Shown piece by piece: positions 16,839 to 26,453 of a stretch of 64,000 nt of DNA. Source of the DNA: Nocardia vinacea. Its GTDB lineage: Bacteria > Actinomycetota > Actinomycetes > Mycobacteriales > Mycobacteriaceae. Made by a program: the position numbers and the translations under genes. The notes below the pieces were generated by a model that saw only the letters and a program-made list of their open reading frames with translations, was not told where the DNA came from and did no database searches. The stretch spans positions 8,742,001 through 8,806,000 of the forward strand of contig NZ_CP109149.1 in NCBI RefSeq assembly GCF_035920345.1. The letters run 5' to 3'. The first letter of the stretch is position 1; each line of letters opens with the position of its first letter.

Positions 16839-18497
16839 ATGTCGCAGCATGTTTTGCTGCTCTGCAGCGCTGAGAACGGTCTTACCCGACGCGCGGCCGC
16901 CGCGCTGCGCAGGGCGGGACGGGTGGTTCGAACCGAAGTTGTCACCGGTTCCGGTGAGATGGATGCCGCGGTCGCTCCTGCGGATTTCGATCTCATCATC
17001 TGCCCGTATCTGAAATCCGCCGTCCCCGAGCACATCACCAGCCGCTGGACAACTCTGACCATCCATCCCGGTCCGGTCGGCGACCGTGGTCCGCACTCGC
17101 TGGATTGGGCGATAACGAATGCCGAACCGAGGTGGGGTGTCACGGCACTTACCGCAGTTTTCGAGATGGACGCGGGCCCGGTCTGGGCATTTCGTACTTT
17201 CCCGCTGCCCCGCGGTTGTACCAAGAGCGCCATATACAACACCGTCGTCGCCGATGCTGCTGTGGAATGCATTCTCGAAGCCTCCGATAAGGCATCCGAT
17301 CCTCGATACGTGCCGGTTGATCAAACGGACGCGCCGCGAGAAATTCACGGCGCGCGCCCTAGGTCGGCGATGCGGCAATCCGACCGGGCCATCGACTGGG
17401 CCGGTGACGCCCATACGATCGCGCGCCGGATCAACGCCGCGGACGGCTCTCCGGGCGTTCTCACTACGCTGCACAGTCATCCCGTTTACGTGCACGACGC
17501 CCATCCCGGGATGCGCATCGGCCGAATCGGCGAGCCTGGAACTATCGTCAGTCGTGCTCACCACCGCATCGAAATAGCTTGCGGCACAGACACACTCTGG
17601 ATCGGCCACCTCCGCGCGAAAGCCGCGTCGGACGGCTGCAAAGGCCCCGCGACCAATGTGCTGCGCCGGATCGGCTACCCGATCCTGACTGTTCCGCAAA
17701 ACACCGCGGCCACGTACCGCGACATCCACTACCGCCGCGAAGGTAGCAGCCCGATTGCGACCATCACCATCGACGCCTACAACGGCGCATTCGACACCAG
17801 TTTCTGCCTGCGTCTCGCCGAGGCGATCCGTTTCGCGGGACGGCAGGGCACCGACGTGCTCGTCGTGCGCGGAACCAAAAGCAACCCGCACTGGTGCAAC
17901 GGGATCCACCTCGGAGCCATCGAACATGCGGTCGATCCGGCCCGCGAAGGCTGGGCGAATATCACCGCAATCAATGCCGTGTGCCGCGTGTTGCTGGAGT
18001 GCACCTCGCAGGTCACCGTTGCCGCTCTCACCGGCTCGGCAGGTGCCGGTGGGGCGATGCTCGCCCTGGCCGCAGATGTCGTCGTGGCCCGGCGGCGCGT
18101 CTTGCTGAATCCGCACTATGCGACCCTCGGGCTCACCGGTTCCGAGCTACATACCTATACCCTGCCCCATCGGGTGGGGTCTGATCGTGCCCGTAAGCTG
18201 CTCACCGATTGTCCGAGCCTCGATACCGTCGAGGCTCACCGTGCGAATCTCATCGATTGTGTCGGTCCTGACAGCGAATTCGATTGCTGGCTCGACGACC
18301 TCGCCCGGGAGTACTGCCGCCCGACCGTGCGGGCTGCCGCCATGCGGGTCAAGTGTGCCCGGCTCAATGTCGACCTGCCTCCCGGCCGTATCGACGCGAT
18401 CCTGACCGAGGAACTGGCGCAGATGTCGGCTGATCTTTTCGGCGACCGCCACGGATTCGCCGCACGACGGCATGCCTTCCTCCGCAAAATCCTGTAA
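16839..18497 (+). CDS. hypX: Hydrogenase maturation factor HypX/HoxX
   Basis: A 552-residue two-domain protein. Residues 1-270 form a formyltransferase-like domain with HPGPVGDRGPHSLDW (75-89). Residues about 290-552 form an enoyl-CoA-hydratase-like domain with HWCNGIHLGAIE, GSAGAGGAMLALAADVV and LNPHYATLGLTGSE. HypX makes the CO ligand of the NiFe centre from formyl-tetrahydrofolate when O2 is present. This suits an air-oxidising hydrogenase. The ORF opens at 16647 but AGGAGGG lies 8 bases before the ATG at 16839. It lies 9.5 kb from hypA on the opposite strand, flanked by AbrB-like remnants, an unusual location. Confidence 0.93.
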   Translation: MSQHVLLLCSAENGLTRRAAAALRRAGRVVRTEVVTGSGEMDAAVAPADFDLIICPYLKSAVPEHITSRWTTLTIHPGPVGDRGPHSLDWAITNAEPRWGVTALTAVFEMDAGPVWAFRTFPLPRGCTKSAIYNTVVADAAVECILEASDKASDPRYVPVDQTDAPREIHGARPRSAMRQSDRAIDWAGDAHTIARRINAADGSPGVLTTLHSHPVYVHDAHPGMRIGRIGEPGTIVSRAHHRIEIACGTDTLWIGHLRAKAASDGCKGPATNVLRRIGYPILTVPQNTAATYRDIHYRREGSSPIATITIDAYNGAFDTSFCLRLAEAIRFAGRQGTDVLVVRGTKSNPHWCNGIHLGAIEHAVDPAREGWANITAINAVCRVLLECTSQVTVAALTGSAGAGGAMLALAADVVVARRRVLLNPHYATLGLTGSELHTYTLPHRVGSDRARKLLTDCPSLDTVEAHRANLIDCVGPDSEFDCWLDDLAREYCRPTVRAAAMRVKCARLNVDLPPGRIDAILTEELAQMSADLFGDRHGFAARRHAFLRKIL

Positions 18498-18599
18498 CCC
18501 GCCCCGGTTCGGGTCCACCGCAGCCAGTAGGGAATCCGCTTACCAGCCGCCACCACTGCCACTGGCGCGACGTCATCCTCATCGGACGCCGCAGCCCCG

Positions 18600-18740
18600 C
18601 CATCCAATTGCCTATCCAACACAGCAGGTTCTCGCCGAAGTGATCGCGGAGGAAGGCCAGGTCATCGGCGTCGCAGATCTTGTTGCCGATGACGGCGATA
18701 CGGGTGGGTGAATCAATAGCTGGTTGTGGGTGCGGTGTCC
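18600..18740 (-). pseudogene. Possible CooC-like P-loop ATPase C-terminal fragment
   Basis: The minus frame reads TRIAVIGNKICDADDLAFLR then DHFGENLLCWIG, which resembles the base-recognition region and C-terminus of CooC/ParA-type ATPases. There is no Walker A part and no start. The fragment is about 45 residues. The family call is tentative. Confidence 0.3.
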
Positions 18741-18807
18741 GATCAACAGGGTGCGGTCGCCCGACGAGCAAGCTCACCTACCGCCGCAACCGATACGGGA
18801 TGCGGAA

Positions 18808-19074
18808 TTACCCACCCGCAGCGACGGCGGTGTGTCCGTCCTGAGCCGGTCGTGCCAGCACTCCAGGGGGGAGGCGGGTCAGCCCCGGGCGGGTGCCTGG
18901 TCGACAGTCGAGGGTGGCGAAGCCGAACTTGTCGAGGACGCGGCCGCCGTCGCCGAGGGAGCAGATCCCGTAGACGACATCACCGTTGGCAGGGCGCACC
19001 GTCCGGGCTGTCGGAAGGGGACCGTGGATGAGCTCCTGCAGCGGGGACTGGGGAGGGGTGACAGGCGAGATCAT
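18808..19074 (-). pseudogene. Truncated AbrB-like DNA-binding protein
   Basis: An 88-codon frame starting at ATG 19074 with GAGGG upstream. Its core NGDVVYGICSLGDGGRVLDK aligns with the first half of the 15790-16178 remnant, including the PGTRP turn. It ends at TAA 18808, after which FRIPYRLRR and another stop follow, resembling the YLRLPA region of the full protein at 20635. The gene therefore appears cut by stop codons in its second half. Confidence 0.5.
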
Positions 19075-19239
19075 CGGGGACCACCCTCGCCAGCAAACCT
19101 CTCCGAGGGGGTAGAAATGACGCAATCTGGCAGATGTGCCACGAATCATTGCAGGTCAGAAAGTGTTTCCACTGGTCGGCTCCCGAGTGTGCGAGGGCAC
19201 TCGCACACAGAGCACGAATTTCTGTCACGTATGACGTGA

Positions 19240-19560
19240 ATCTGTGGCGAGAGGGGACTCTCACACATTAATCAGGCAAATTTGCTGTTTTCGTGTGTTC
19301 GATAACATCAAATATTAGGTAACCCTCGTGTTTTGATCAAGCGGGTCGGTGGAGTTTTGGTTCGCTCTAACCGACTGTCAGAGAGGCTCTTTCGAGTTTG
19401 TCTGATATTGCGAGATTCGGCCCAGTCGAATAGGTCGGTAAAATCAGCCATATAAAATCTGGTTTATCAGTCGTGGCTGATATCAACCACGAGTATTTGT
19501 TTGCGAACTTTGATCATCGGAGGGCCGGGTTCTTGGTGCGTGGCCACGTCCTACAGATGG
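19240..19560. other. AT-rich region beside integrase gene
   Basis: This 320-bp stretch is visibly richer in A and T than its surroundings and has no gene. It lies downstream of the integrase stop and holds a 22-bp near-perfect palindrome (19471-19492). Such islands often mark excisionase sites, attachment sites or transferred DNA; none is proven here. Confidence 0.4.
19471..19492. repeat. 22-bp near-perfect palindrome
   Basis: TCGTGGCTGAT joined to ATCAACCACGA differs from perfect symmetry at one base pair. A second overlapping repeat, TATCAG-TCGTGG-CTGATA (19465-19482), shares its left half. Possible operator or recombinase arm site near the integrase gene. Confidence 0.45.
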
Positions 19561-19598
19561 ACCGTGCTGTGGGCGTCGCCCGCTCGGGGCGGCGGTGA

Positions 19599-20638
19599 TC
19601 AGGCGGCACGCTGTTGCGGATGCTCCTCGAATCCGGTTGCCAGCGGGTGTGTTTCGCCGGTCATGGCTGAAAGTGCTTCGGCGACTTCGTGAAGCGACGC
19701 CCTCACGTAGGTGAAAGTGGCGCCGATGTTTCCGGCGGTGTCAGTGTGTCCTGCGAAGGCGCAGGCCACTGCGTAGCCGCGGTGGCGTTCGACCCAGGTG
19801 AGGGTGGTGTAGCGCAGCCAGTGTGCGGTGACCTGTTGGGTTGCGACCCACGGCAGGTGCTTGCCGATCCGTTTCCAGAGGTAGTGGTAGCCGCGGCCGG
19901 TGATGGGTTGTTCGTTGCGGTACCGGAGCAGCTGTTCGTCCTTGTGGGCGCCACGCTGGCGATGTGCCTGCAGGGCGCGCATCAGGGTGGGGGAGACTGT
20001 TGCCAGCGGACCACGCCGCCCTTCTCCCGGAGCTGGACGAGGCATTGCTCCGGGGCGAGGTCGCATGGGCGTAGCGCGAGGGCGCCGCCGCGGCGGCAGG
20101 CGGTTTCGATGTGCAGTCGCAGGATCAGGGTGTCGAGGTCGGGGTCGTTGCCGGTGGTGGCGGCGACCCGGTTTATCTCGGCGAGCAGATGATCCGGCAG
20201 CGCCCGGCGGTTGTTCGGCAGGCGCCGGGGTTTGATGATGTGATCGGCGGGGTTGGCTGCGGTAGTGATGTGGCCGTCGGCGTGCGCTTGCCGGTACAAG
20301 GCTCGGAGTGCCCCGACCATATGCTCGGCGGCCGAACGTCCCCCACATGTGTTGCGGCGCACGACGGCCGGCTGCTTGGCTTGCTCGATCAGCTCCCTGA
20401 TTTCCAGCGGCGACGGCTCGGTGATCGGACGTGGACCCCAAGCGGCCGCGATGCGCTTCCAGTATGGGCCGTAGGTGCGTGAAGTGCCTGGGGGAACAGC
20501 ATTTTGAAGCCGGTCGATGTATTCCGCAAAGGTCGGTACCCTCCGGTGCTCTTCGGTAGAGCCGAGGAGCAGGTCCTGCGGGCGCAGTCCAAGCCGGGAG
20601 AGCAGCAGCCGAGCCGCTTCGATCTCGCCAGCGGTCAT
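19599..20638 (-). pseudogene. Tyrosine site-specific recombinase, frameshifted
   Basis: The N-terminal part (MTAGEIEAARLLLSRLGLRP to LREKGGVVRWQQ) and the C-terminal part (VSPTLMRALQAHRQRG to the end) are in different frames. One missing base near 19995-20005 would restore a single protein of about 345 residues. Catalytic residues are all present across the two parts: Arg in ETACRRGGAL, Lys in LREKGG, HWLRYT, AGHTDTAG and the nucleophile Tyr in TFTYVRAS. The ATG at 20638 overlaps the stop of the AbrB-like gene (ATGA). It is either a recent mutation or a sequencing indel. Confidence 0.8.
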
Positions 20639-21054
20639 GGCTGCGTCCACACGGTCGGGTCGAACGCCCACAGCGCAGCGCTCGCTGCAGCAGGAGGGAA
20701 TATCGCGAGCCCGCCGAATTCCGGTATCGCGGCAAGGAGTAGCCGGTCGCTGTGTTCGATCCGGGCGCAGTGCCGAACCTGGGCGGGAAGGCGTAGATAG
20801 CCGCGGTCGCTGATCACGTCGGGCCCATTCGCATTATCGAAAACGACGACGACGGCGTTGACGATCGTGAAACCAACACGTTGCCCGGAATGCCACTCGA
20901 GATGCCGGAGCGATGAGCGATCAGCGAGGCGTCCGAAATTATCCATCGTGGATTCCGCGATGTGAGCAGCAGGCGTCGTCGGCCCTGGGACGCTATCGAC
21001 TCGTAGGAGCGGTAGCTCGAGGCGCGGCCTTTCAGTCGCGGTCGTCATGGTCAC
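20635..21054 (-). CDS. AbrB/MazE-like DNA-binding protein paired with integrase
   Basis: A 139-residue protein (GTG at 21054, or ATG at 21048). The C-terminal half, RGYLRLPAQVRHCARIEHSD then RLLLAAIPEFGGLAIFPP, is the swapped-hairpin DNA-binding fold seen in actinobacterial AbrB-like proteins. It overlaps the integrase start by ATGA, suggesting it controls or assists the recombinase. Two truncated relatives lie at 15.9-16.2 kb and 18.8-19.1 kb. Confidence 0.7.
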   Translation of the reverse strand: MTMTTATERPRLELPLLRVDSVPGPTTPAAHIAESTMDNFGRLADRSSLRHLEWHSGQRVGFTIVNAVVVVFDNANGPDVISDRGYLRLPAQVRHCARIEHSDRLLLAAIPEFGGLAIFPPAAASAALWAFDPTVWTQP

Positions 21055-21319
21055 CGCCGAGGATTGGCCTCACGTTGGCCAGCAGCGTTGAGGCATGGAT
21101 GCGGACATCTGTTCACTCCGTAAACCGACCGCATATTCAACAAATCCCGTCGGTTCGGCGGGTCCTCGATTCGTTGCCTGTGCCGATGTCGAGACAGCTC
21201 CGTCTCCGCGTTGGCCATGCCGGGCGATGATCATCATGGCGTCGGCGTCCGAGACGCCGGTGCCGGCTACCCGCCCGGCTGGTGGCCGCCGATGAGGACA
21301 CTCCGGCGCACGGGTCGGC

Positions 21320-21676
21320 GTGGCGCAACGCCGCGAGCGCTTGGCGCGCGAACGGCCACGCACAATCGCCGAAGTCGTCGCACTCCTGGACCGGATCGGC
21401 GCCGGTGCACGTGTGCGCGGTGGCCGATCAGATTTCGCCGAGGCATGGATGGACCATGATGCGGTTGGCACGCTCCGACGAGGCAGGCGCACACCGCGAA
21501 CTCGCCGCCACCGCCACCATCCGCCTGGCACGTATGCCACCGCCCGAGGCCACGATCGTCACTGTGGCCGGAACTGGATCGACATTCTTCTCGTCGTCGG
21601 CAATCACGGCACGGAATCCTTTGGGCCGGCGTGTATTCAACTCGGCCGTGGTGCACGACCGCTCTGGCTGATCTGA
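21320..21676 (+). pseudogene. Frameshifted hypothetical protein
   Basis: Coherent protein-like segments alternate between two frames: RPRTIAEVVALLDRIGAGAR and AEAWMDHDAVGTL, then DEAGAHRELAATATIRLARM in another frame, then WIDILLVVGNHGTESFGP back in the first. This suggests one ORF of about 115 residues with two indels. It ends 13 bp before the next gene. Family unknown. Confidence 0.35.
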
Positions 21677-21689
21677 CTACGCTTGCGAC

Positions 21690-22766
21690 ATGCGCTTGGC
21701 AAGGACATGGATCGGGGTGGACGTGACCGCCACCCGGGTACGGGGGGACATCACGAGCGGCAAGATTGTCGTCCACTCTGCGATGGGCCGAAGGCAAAAC
21801 CGCCTTGTGCGCCGCTGGACCCACCGACTCAACGAGGAGCAGAAGCGCGCCACTGGCAACGTAGTAGTCGATGACGAAGGCCGAAACCTTCTGACAGGCT
21901 TGATCGTCGACCAGCTCGCGCCCGCCTTCGCCCACTTGGACAACGGCGCCAGCCCCGGAGACCTCGAACTCGTCGACCGCGTCGACGCGGTCGGTGATCT
22001 GCACTGGCGTGCCCATTGGATCACCGCACCGGACGGCTACCCGGTCGGCCTGATTGTGTGGCTGGCTCCCGGCCCCGTCCCCGCCCGCCCGATCTACAAC
22101 TCCTGGATTCTCGATCTCGAAGCCATGACAACTAGGAGCGCCGGTGATGATCTGGCGATCATCGGCACTGACCGCAAGGTCGGCGAGCCGCGCCCCATCC
22201 GCGATTTGCTGGCCTATGCCAACGCAGCCGACGTACCGAACTTCCTCGCCCTCTACTGGGACGCCAGCACCGCACCGAAAGGCACACTCGCCGAGGCGAT
22301 GTGGTCGATCAAGACACCCAGTGCAGCGAACTGGGTGCACTTCTTGTCGAGCGCGCACTCGGGCATCGGCCCCACCGACACCACTGTCTACGGCATCACC
22401 GCGCAGCTCCCCGCGCGCCCCGATGGGCTCGACCTCACGCTGCGGCAGATAACGCGCTTCAGCGGGACATCCCTGATACTCATCGACGCCGAACGCCAAG
22501 TCGTTCTGCACGCCTCGGGGGTGCTGCGCGATCAGCTCGACGCCCAGCGTGTCGGCGAGCTGATTGAACAGACCCACCTCGCCCAGTGGCTCGACGGCTC
22601 ATCTGGCGCCGCGACCTACACCACGTGGTTCGAGGGGAAGGTTTCGATCGCCGGCCGGGAGTACGACGCCACCGCATGGCCGCTGCCCAGTGTCCAGCAG
22701 AAACCCGTACGGCCCGCCGCGATCGTGATCCAGGCCCACCACGACGACGACATTGTGGTGGCCTGA
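21690..22766 (+). CDS. Hypothetical PAS/GAF-like protein (DUF5593-like)
   Basis: A 358-residue soluble protein beginning MRLARTWIGVDVTA. Its layout of repeated mixed alpha/beta blocks, such as GLIVWLAPGPVPARPIYNSW and TLRQITRFSGTSLILIDAER, resembles actinobacterial PAS/GAF-type sensor proteins of the DUF5593/Rv3651 kind. No kinase, cyclase or DNA-binding domain follows. The assignment is weak. It seems intact, unlike its upstream neighbour. Confidence 0.55.
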   Translation: MRLARTWIGVDVTATRVRGDITSGKIVVHSAMGRRQNRLVRRWTHRLNEEQKRATGNVVVDDEGRNLLTGLIVDQLAPAFAHLDNGASPGDLELVDRVDAVGDLHWRAHWITAPDGYPVGLIVWLAPGPVPARPIYNSWILDLEAMTTRSAGDDLAIIGTDRKVGEPRPIRDLLAYANAADVPNFLALYWDASTAPKGTLAEAMWSIKTPSAANWVHFLSSAHSGIGPTDTTVYGITAQLPARPDGLDLTLRQITRFSGTSLILIDAERQVVLHASGVLRDQLDAQRVGELIEQTHLAQWLDGSSGAATYTTWFEGKVSIAGREYDATAWPLPSVQQKPVRPAAIVIQAHHDDDIVVA

Positions 22767-22770
22767 CTGG

Positions 22771-23478
22771 TCACACGGAACGACCAGGCCGCGGGCGGGG
22801 TGTTTGGCTCCGGCGCGGTTCACGCGCTGTCCACAACGCTATCTGCCCTATCCGATGCAGCTGCACGACACCCCATGACGCCTCGAGCGCCCGCCGCAGC
22901 CCCGATTCGTCGTCGCCCGCGTTGTGGAACGCTCCCTGGCGGCGAAAGAACGCGCCGACCGCGCGGCTCAACAGTGTCGCTGGCTCTGCAAGCACAGTGG
23001 AGCCGAAGAACACCCCGTCATCGGTCGTGCACGCGGCGATGTGCTCGAAAGCTACCCCCTTGATGTCCCAGCCGCCCGGAACACAATGCATTAGCAAACT
23101 CGCCGCAATCGAGGTGAATTGGCGGCCGACAGGCAACGGGCTCAGCACCGAACCGTGATGAGTCCGGGCGATGATCCCCCGCTCGCGCAGCCGCTTCGAA
23201 GTCACCGCCAGCGGGGGCGGGTTCAGGTCGAGCAGTTCCACGTCCGGAGTCGCGACATCGAAGCGTGCGTGCGCGAGGAGCCATCCGGTTCCGGGGCCGA
23301 TATCCAGGTGGTTGCCCGACACCGAGCGATCGTATTGTGCGAGTAAATACGAAGTATCGCAACGCCATACGCGACTGTTGTTGAACCCTAGAACACATCG
23401 GTCGTAGACCCGGAGAAGTTTCGGCGAATACGGGGCGGCACCGTCGAGCTCGGTGCGGCTAACCTGCGGTCCATTCAT
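22771..23478 (-). CDS. Class I SAM-dependent methyltransferase
   Basis: A 235-residue protein with motif I as HLDIGPGTGWLLAHA (about residues 57-71), motif II acidic end VELLDLNPPPL, and the post-II segment FTSIAASLLMHCVPG. GGAG lies 9 bases before the ATG at 23478. It converges with the upstream sensor-like gene (4-bp gap). The substrate is unknown; similar small methyltransferases often modify secondary metabolites or lipids. Confidence 0.78.
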   Translation of the reverse strand: MNGPQVSRTELDGAAPYSPKLLRVYDRCVLGFNNSRVWRCDTSYLLAQYDRSVSGNHLDIGPGTGWLLAHARFDVATPDVELLDLNPPPLAVTSKRLRERGIIARTHHGSVLSPLPVGRQFTSIAASLLMHCVPGGWDIKGVAFEHIAACTTDDGVFFGSTVLAEPATLLSRAVGAFFRRQGAFHNAGDDESGLRRALEASWGVVQLHRIGQIALWTAREPRRSQTPRPRPGRSV

Positions 23479-23687
23479 GCAGCGGACTCCAAATCGTGAA
23501 CACGAGGCACCCGGAGGCAGCCTCGAATCAAAGGCATCTACTGCCGGGACTCGGGAAAACTCGCCGGCCAGGGCAATGAATCATAACAACCCGACACGGC
23601 CCACAGGAACGCAGGAACCACTTGGCTAGCAACATGCCAGAAACCGGACGGTTTGCGTCCCTGGGGTGGCCGCGAACTAGTGCCAGC

Positions 23688-24200
23688 TCACATGCTGGTC
23701 CGCCACAGCACGGCTTCGGGTAGCTCAAGGATGCCGACCAGCTCCCCGCCGAGAATGTCGGCGATTGCCAGCGCTGTGGTTCGTTCGATTCGCCCGCTTG
23801 CCACAACCGCAATCACCTCCATCAGCCACTGTCCAGAGTCTGTGGCGCCGAGGTTCACCGTGATTGAGGGCCGAAGCGAGTGCTCTTTCAGCATCAACCA
23901 CGCCCGGCGCAGCTCAGCCACGGTAGGCCGGGTGTTGATCAGCTCCACCGGCAGGGCGTGCAGTAGCTCGTGCCAAGCAATAGGAGCATTGACCTGGCAG
24001 AGCCATGGCCCTGTCGTCGAGTCCATGGGTTCGGCTAGACCGTAGCTCTGGGAATCCCAGGTGCACGGGATGAGCGTGTACGGCGCGATCACGTCCCACA
24101 GAGCAGAGGGCATACCCGGCCGAATCCGGTCCAGGAAGACTTCCAAGTGTTCAGGCTTGAGATCTGGGCGAAACTCCATGGACTCGATCTTCGGCTCCAT
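23688..24200 (-). CDS. Hypothetical protein
   Basis: A 170-residue soluble protein starting MEPKIESMEFRPDL. An upstream ATG exists at 24215, but the GGAGGG within that stretch is spaced correctly for the ATG at 24200. Predicted helical C-terminal half (RTTALAIADILGGELVGILE). No motif is recognised and the neighbours give no clue. Confidence 0.55.
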   Translation of the reverse strand: MEPKIESMEFRPDLKPEHLEVFLDRIRPGMPSALWDVIAPYTLIPCTWDSQSYGLAEPMDSTTGPWLCQVNAPIAWHELLHALPVELINTRPTVAELRRAWLMLKEHSLRPSITVNLGATDSGQWLMEVIAVVASGRIERTTALAIADILGGELVGILELPEAVLWRTSM

Positions 24201-24696
24201 TCTGACGCCCTCCATTCGTCCCCGACAACGAGCTACCGCATGATGATGGTGGTACAGACACGGCAGCACGGCGACCAGCTCGACAACGGCTAGCTGCTAG
24301 CCATCGGGCCAGCAATCCTCAGTTCGCGCAGAATCTTCCGGCGCGTCGCGCGCACAACCGCCCTCCGAGGTGATCGACGATGTCGGCTGGCGTGTCGAGC
24401 GACCGGAGGACGAGGTCCGCACCAGCGTCACTGACGACCCGGTGCGGCGCCACGATCTGTTCTTGGCAGCCATCGATGCCTTTCCAGTGGCGACGGGATC
24501 ATGCTGCGGATGAACTGGTCCATCGCCGTTGGGCTGCGGCCGGCGCGAGATGTACTCGCGGAGTTCGTCTTTCACGATCGTTGTGAGGTTGTCCATGTGA
24601 GATTCGGTCGCCTCCGGGTATCGGCGCGTATCAGATGTCCTGCCGGCGTGCGGTAGGGTCTCGATCGTCACTTGCGGGGTTCTGAAGGGATGGGGA
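24201..24696. other. Region without supported gene
   Basis: About 500 bp. Short frames on both strands (for example MDNLTTIVKDELREYISRRP on the minus strand from 24596) look partly protein-like but lack continuation. Probably gene debris. Confidence 0.3.
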
Positions 24697-25269
24697 ATGA
24701 ATCAGTCGCAGAACGAGTTCCGCGTGTGCGGCCATGTGACGAAAGGGTATGCGATCGGGCTCATTGTGCTCGCCGTGGTCATTGCTGCCTGGATGGTATC
24801 GCCGCTGTGGGTGCCCCAGGACGTCCTCTCGAACGAAATCGCCGCTGTGGTCGTTGGACTACTGTTCTTCTTCTGGGGGTTCAGGAAGCAGGTCTTCCGG
24901 CAGACGATGATCCGGGCCACTCTTGAGGGCCTGGAATTCGACAAGAACGTTCTCCGGGAGCCCTGGCAGCACATCACGTCCGTATCGATCGGCACCCTGG
25001 CCTCGGTCGGGGTGGATAGCGTCACCAAGCAGGAGAGCCGACGGTCCTACTGGCCCATCCTGATCGTCAAACGGACCGCGGGCGGCGTCACGACGACATA
25101 CCGGTACGAAACATGGTTCGACCAGCCGTGGCAGGAGCTGTTCCGATACATCCACGCCGTCGCGCCGCACGTTCAGTTGGCCGACGTCCGCGAAGCCCAA
25201 CGCGACGCGCACGAGGCCAACCGGCCTGGTCGTTCGAATGTGTACCTCGACCGCAGTTTCGACGTGTAA
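24697..25269 (+). CDS. Two-helix membrane protein with PH-like domain
   Basis: A 190-residue protein. Two transmembrane segments (about residues 17-37 and 46-66) are followed by a soluble domain with EGLEFDKNVLREPWQHITSV and WPILIVKR, typical of small bacterial PH-like membrane proteins. GGGATGGGGA precedes the ATG. No operon partner. Function unknown. Confidence 0.65.
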   Translation: MNQSQNEFRVCGHVTKGYAIGLIVLAVVIAAWMVSPLWVPQDVLSNEIAAVVVGLLFFFWGFRKQVFRQTMIRATLEGLEFDKNVLREPWQHITSVSIGTLASVGVDSVTKQESRRSYWPILIVKRTAGGVTTTYRYETWFDQPWQELFRYIHAVAPHVQLADVREAQRDAHEANRPGRSNVYLDRSFDV

Positions 25270-25489
25270 ACGGCCAGCGCGTGGTGCGCGGTCGTCGTAG
25301 CGGCATGCCCGCATGGCACCGACCGTCGTGCGATGCCGCCAGGGCGGATAGACCTTATCCGCGGCGGGATGCCCCAGGCAGCAGGAAGGCAGCGACAGTC
25401 TTGATACGGCCACCAACTGGATGGCACGCAAAGGCGTAAACACGCAGCTCAACGATACTGTTCGCCGAGCCCAGGCACCCCGGAACAGT

Positions 25490-25533
<44 letters not shown>

Positions 25534-25835
25534 TCGTTGGTGCATGCTCGTCTTATCCCCGGCGGCTCGACTCCAATTCGCCACCTCGGACACGCGAAAC
25601 GTTGCGCCGCAGTCGTTGCAGCAACGCGTTGCCTCGACGTCCCACGGACCTCACCATGGAAATCCGCGCAGTCTCGGTATTCAGGGTTCGCTGTATGTCA
25701 GCGCGAAATGCCGCCCGCAACTTCATCAACGTCTGAAGCGTCTGCCCCTGGACGGACTTCCACTCGTCCGAATCGATTTGCTGCATGTAGTCGAACTGCA
25801 TCAGCAGCACCGACTGTCGGTGGTAAGCGAAACGA

Positions 25836-26117
25836 GTGACCATCACCGTCGGCAACAACTCCTTGCTGGCAACAAGCTCTGCTGTCGCAGACAAGATCGG
25901 GCACCCGATCACACTCGTTGGCAGTAGAGCGGAAGGTACCGCGCACGCGTTTTCCGACTGGGACTACATCGTCGACGGCTTCAACAACCAGATCAGAAAG
26001 AAAATCTATAACTCCCTACCGATCGGACCGGCCGAGTTGGGATATGGACGCAGATTCGACATCCTCAGGGGACCGATAGACACGAGCAGACCGTACATAA
26101 CCTTCAATCCGAGGTAG
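25836..26117 (+). pseudogene. Nucleotidyltransferase-fold toxin domain fragment
   Basis: A 93-codon frame starting at GTG 25836 after a TAA 12 bases upstream. ITLVGSRAEGTAHAFSDWDY has the GS-x-SDxD signature of nucleotidyltransferases, and the end DILRGPIDTSRPYITFNPR is typical of C-terminal toxin domains of polymorphic toxins. The delivery part of such a toxin is missing, so this is a displaced toxin tip or an orphan cassette. It is followed by a degraded putative immunity gene. Confidence 0.5.
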
Positions 26118-26123
26118 GCATAT

Positions 26124-26359
26124 ATGGATGTAGAGCTGCAAGAGGTCGCGAACCGTCGAAACATCCGGTTTGTGATTCGACGCGCAAATTTCCGGGTCTG
26201 TTGGTGCAAGGGGACACCCTGAAATCTTTGATGGAGATCGTTCAGGAGGATTGTCCGGGGTCGTTCGCCCATGAAACATTGGCCGAATGGGTTCAACTCT
26301 ACGAGTCCATGATGGACGAGGCGGGCATCAAGCTGCCATACCATCGCGAGCAGCAGTAA
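26124..26359 (+). pseudogene. DUF6959-like putative immunity gene, frameshifted
   Basis: The start ATG at 26124 has AGGTAGG upstream and gives MDVELQEVANRRNIRF. The continuation FPGLLVQGDTLKSLMEIVQE is in another frame and runs to TAA 26359. A one-base indel near 26165-26190 joins them into a DUF6959-like protein of about 78 residues. It follows the toxin fragment by 6 bp, as an immunity gene would. Confidence 0.45.
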
Positions 26360-26453
26360 TGATAAGTTCACTTCAGGATGTCAAGCCTGGTGCGCGTTCT
26401 AGTGTGCAATCCGGCATGAATGTGCGACGGTATTGCACTGCCGGGAGCTGTGG

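Noticed and set aside
16761..18116. 451-residue minus-strand frame opposite hypX
   Set aside because: No family resemblance; hypX on the plus strand has both diagnostic domains and a strong ribosome binding site.
25553..25912. 119-residue minus-strand frame next to the tRNA fragment
   Set aside because: No ribosome site or family match, and it overlaps the better supported nucleotidyltransferase fragment.
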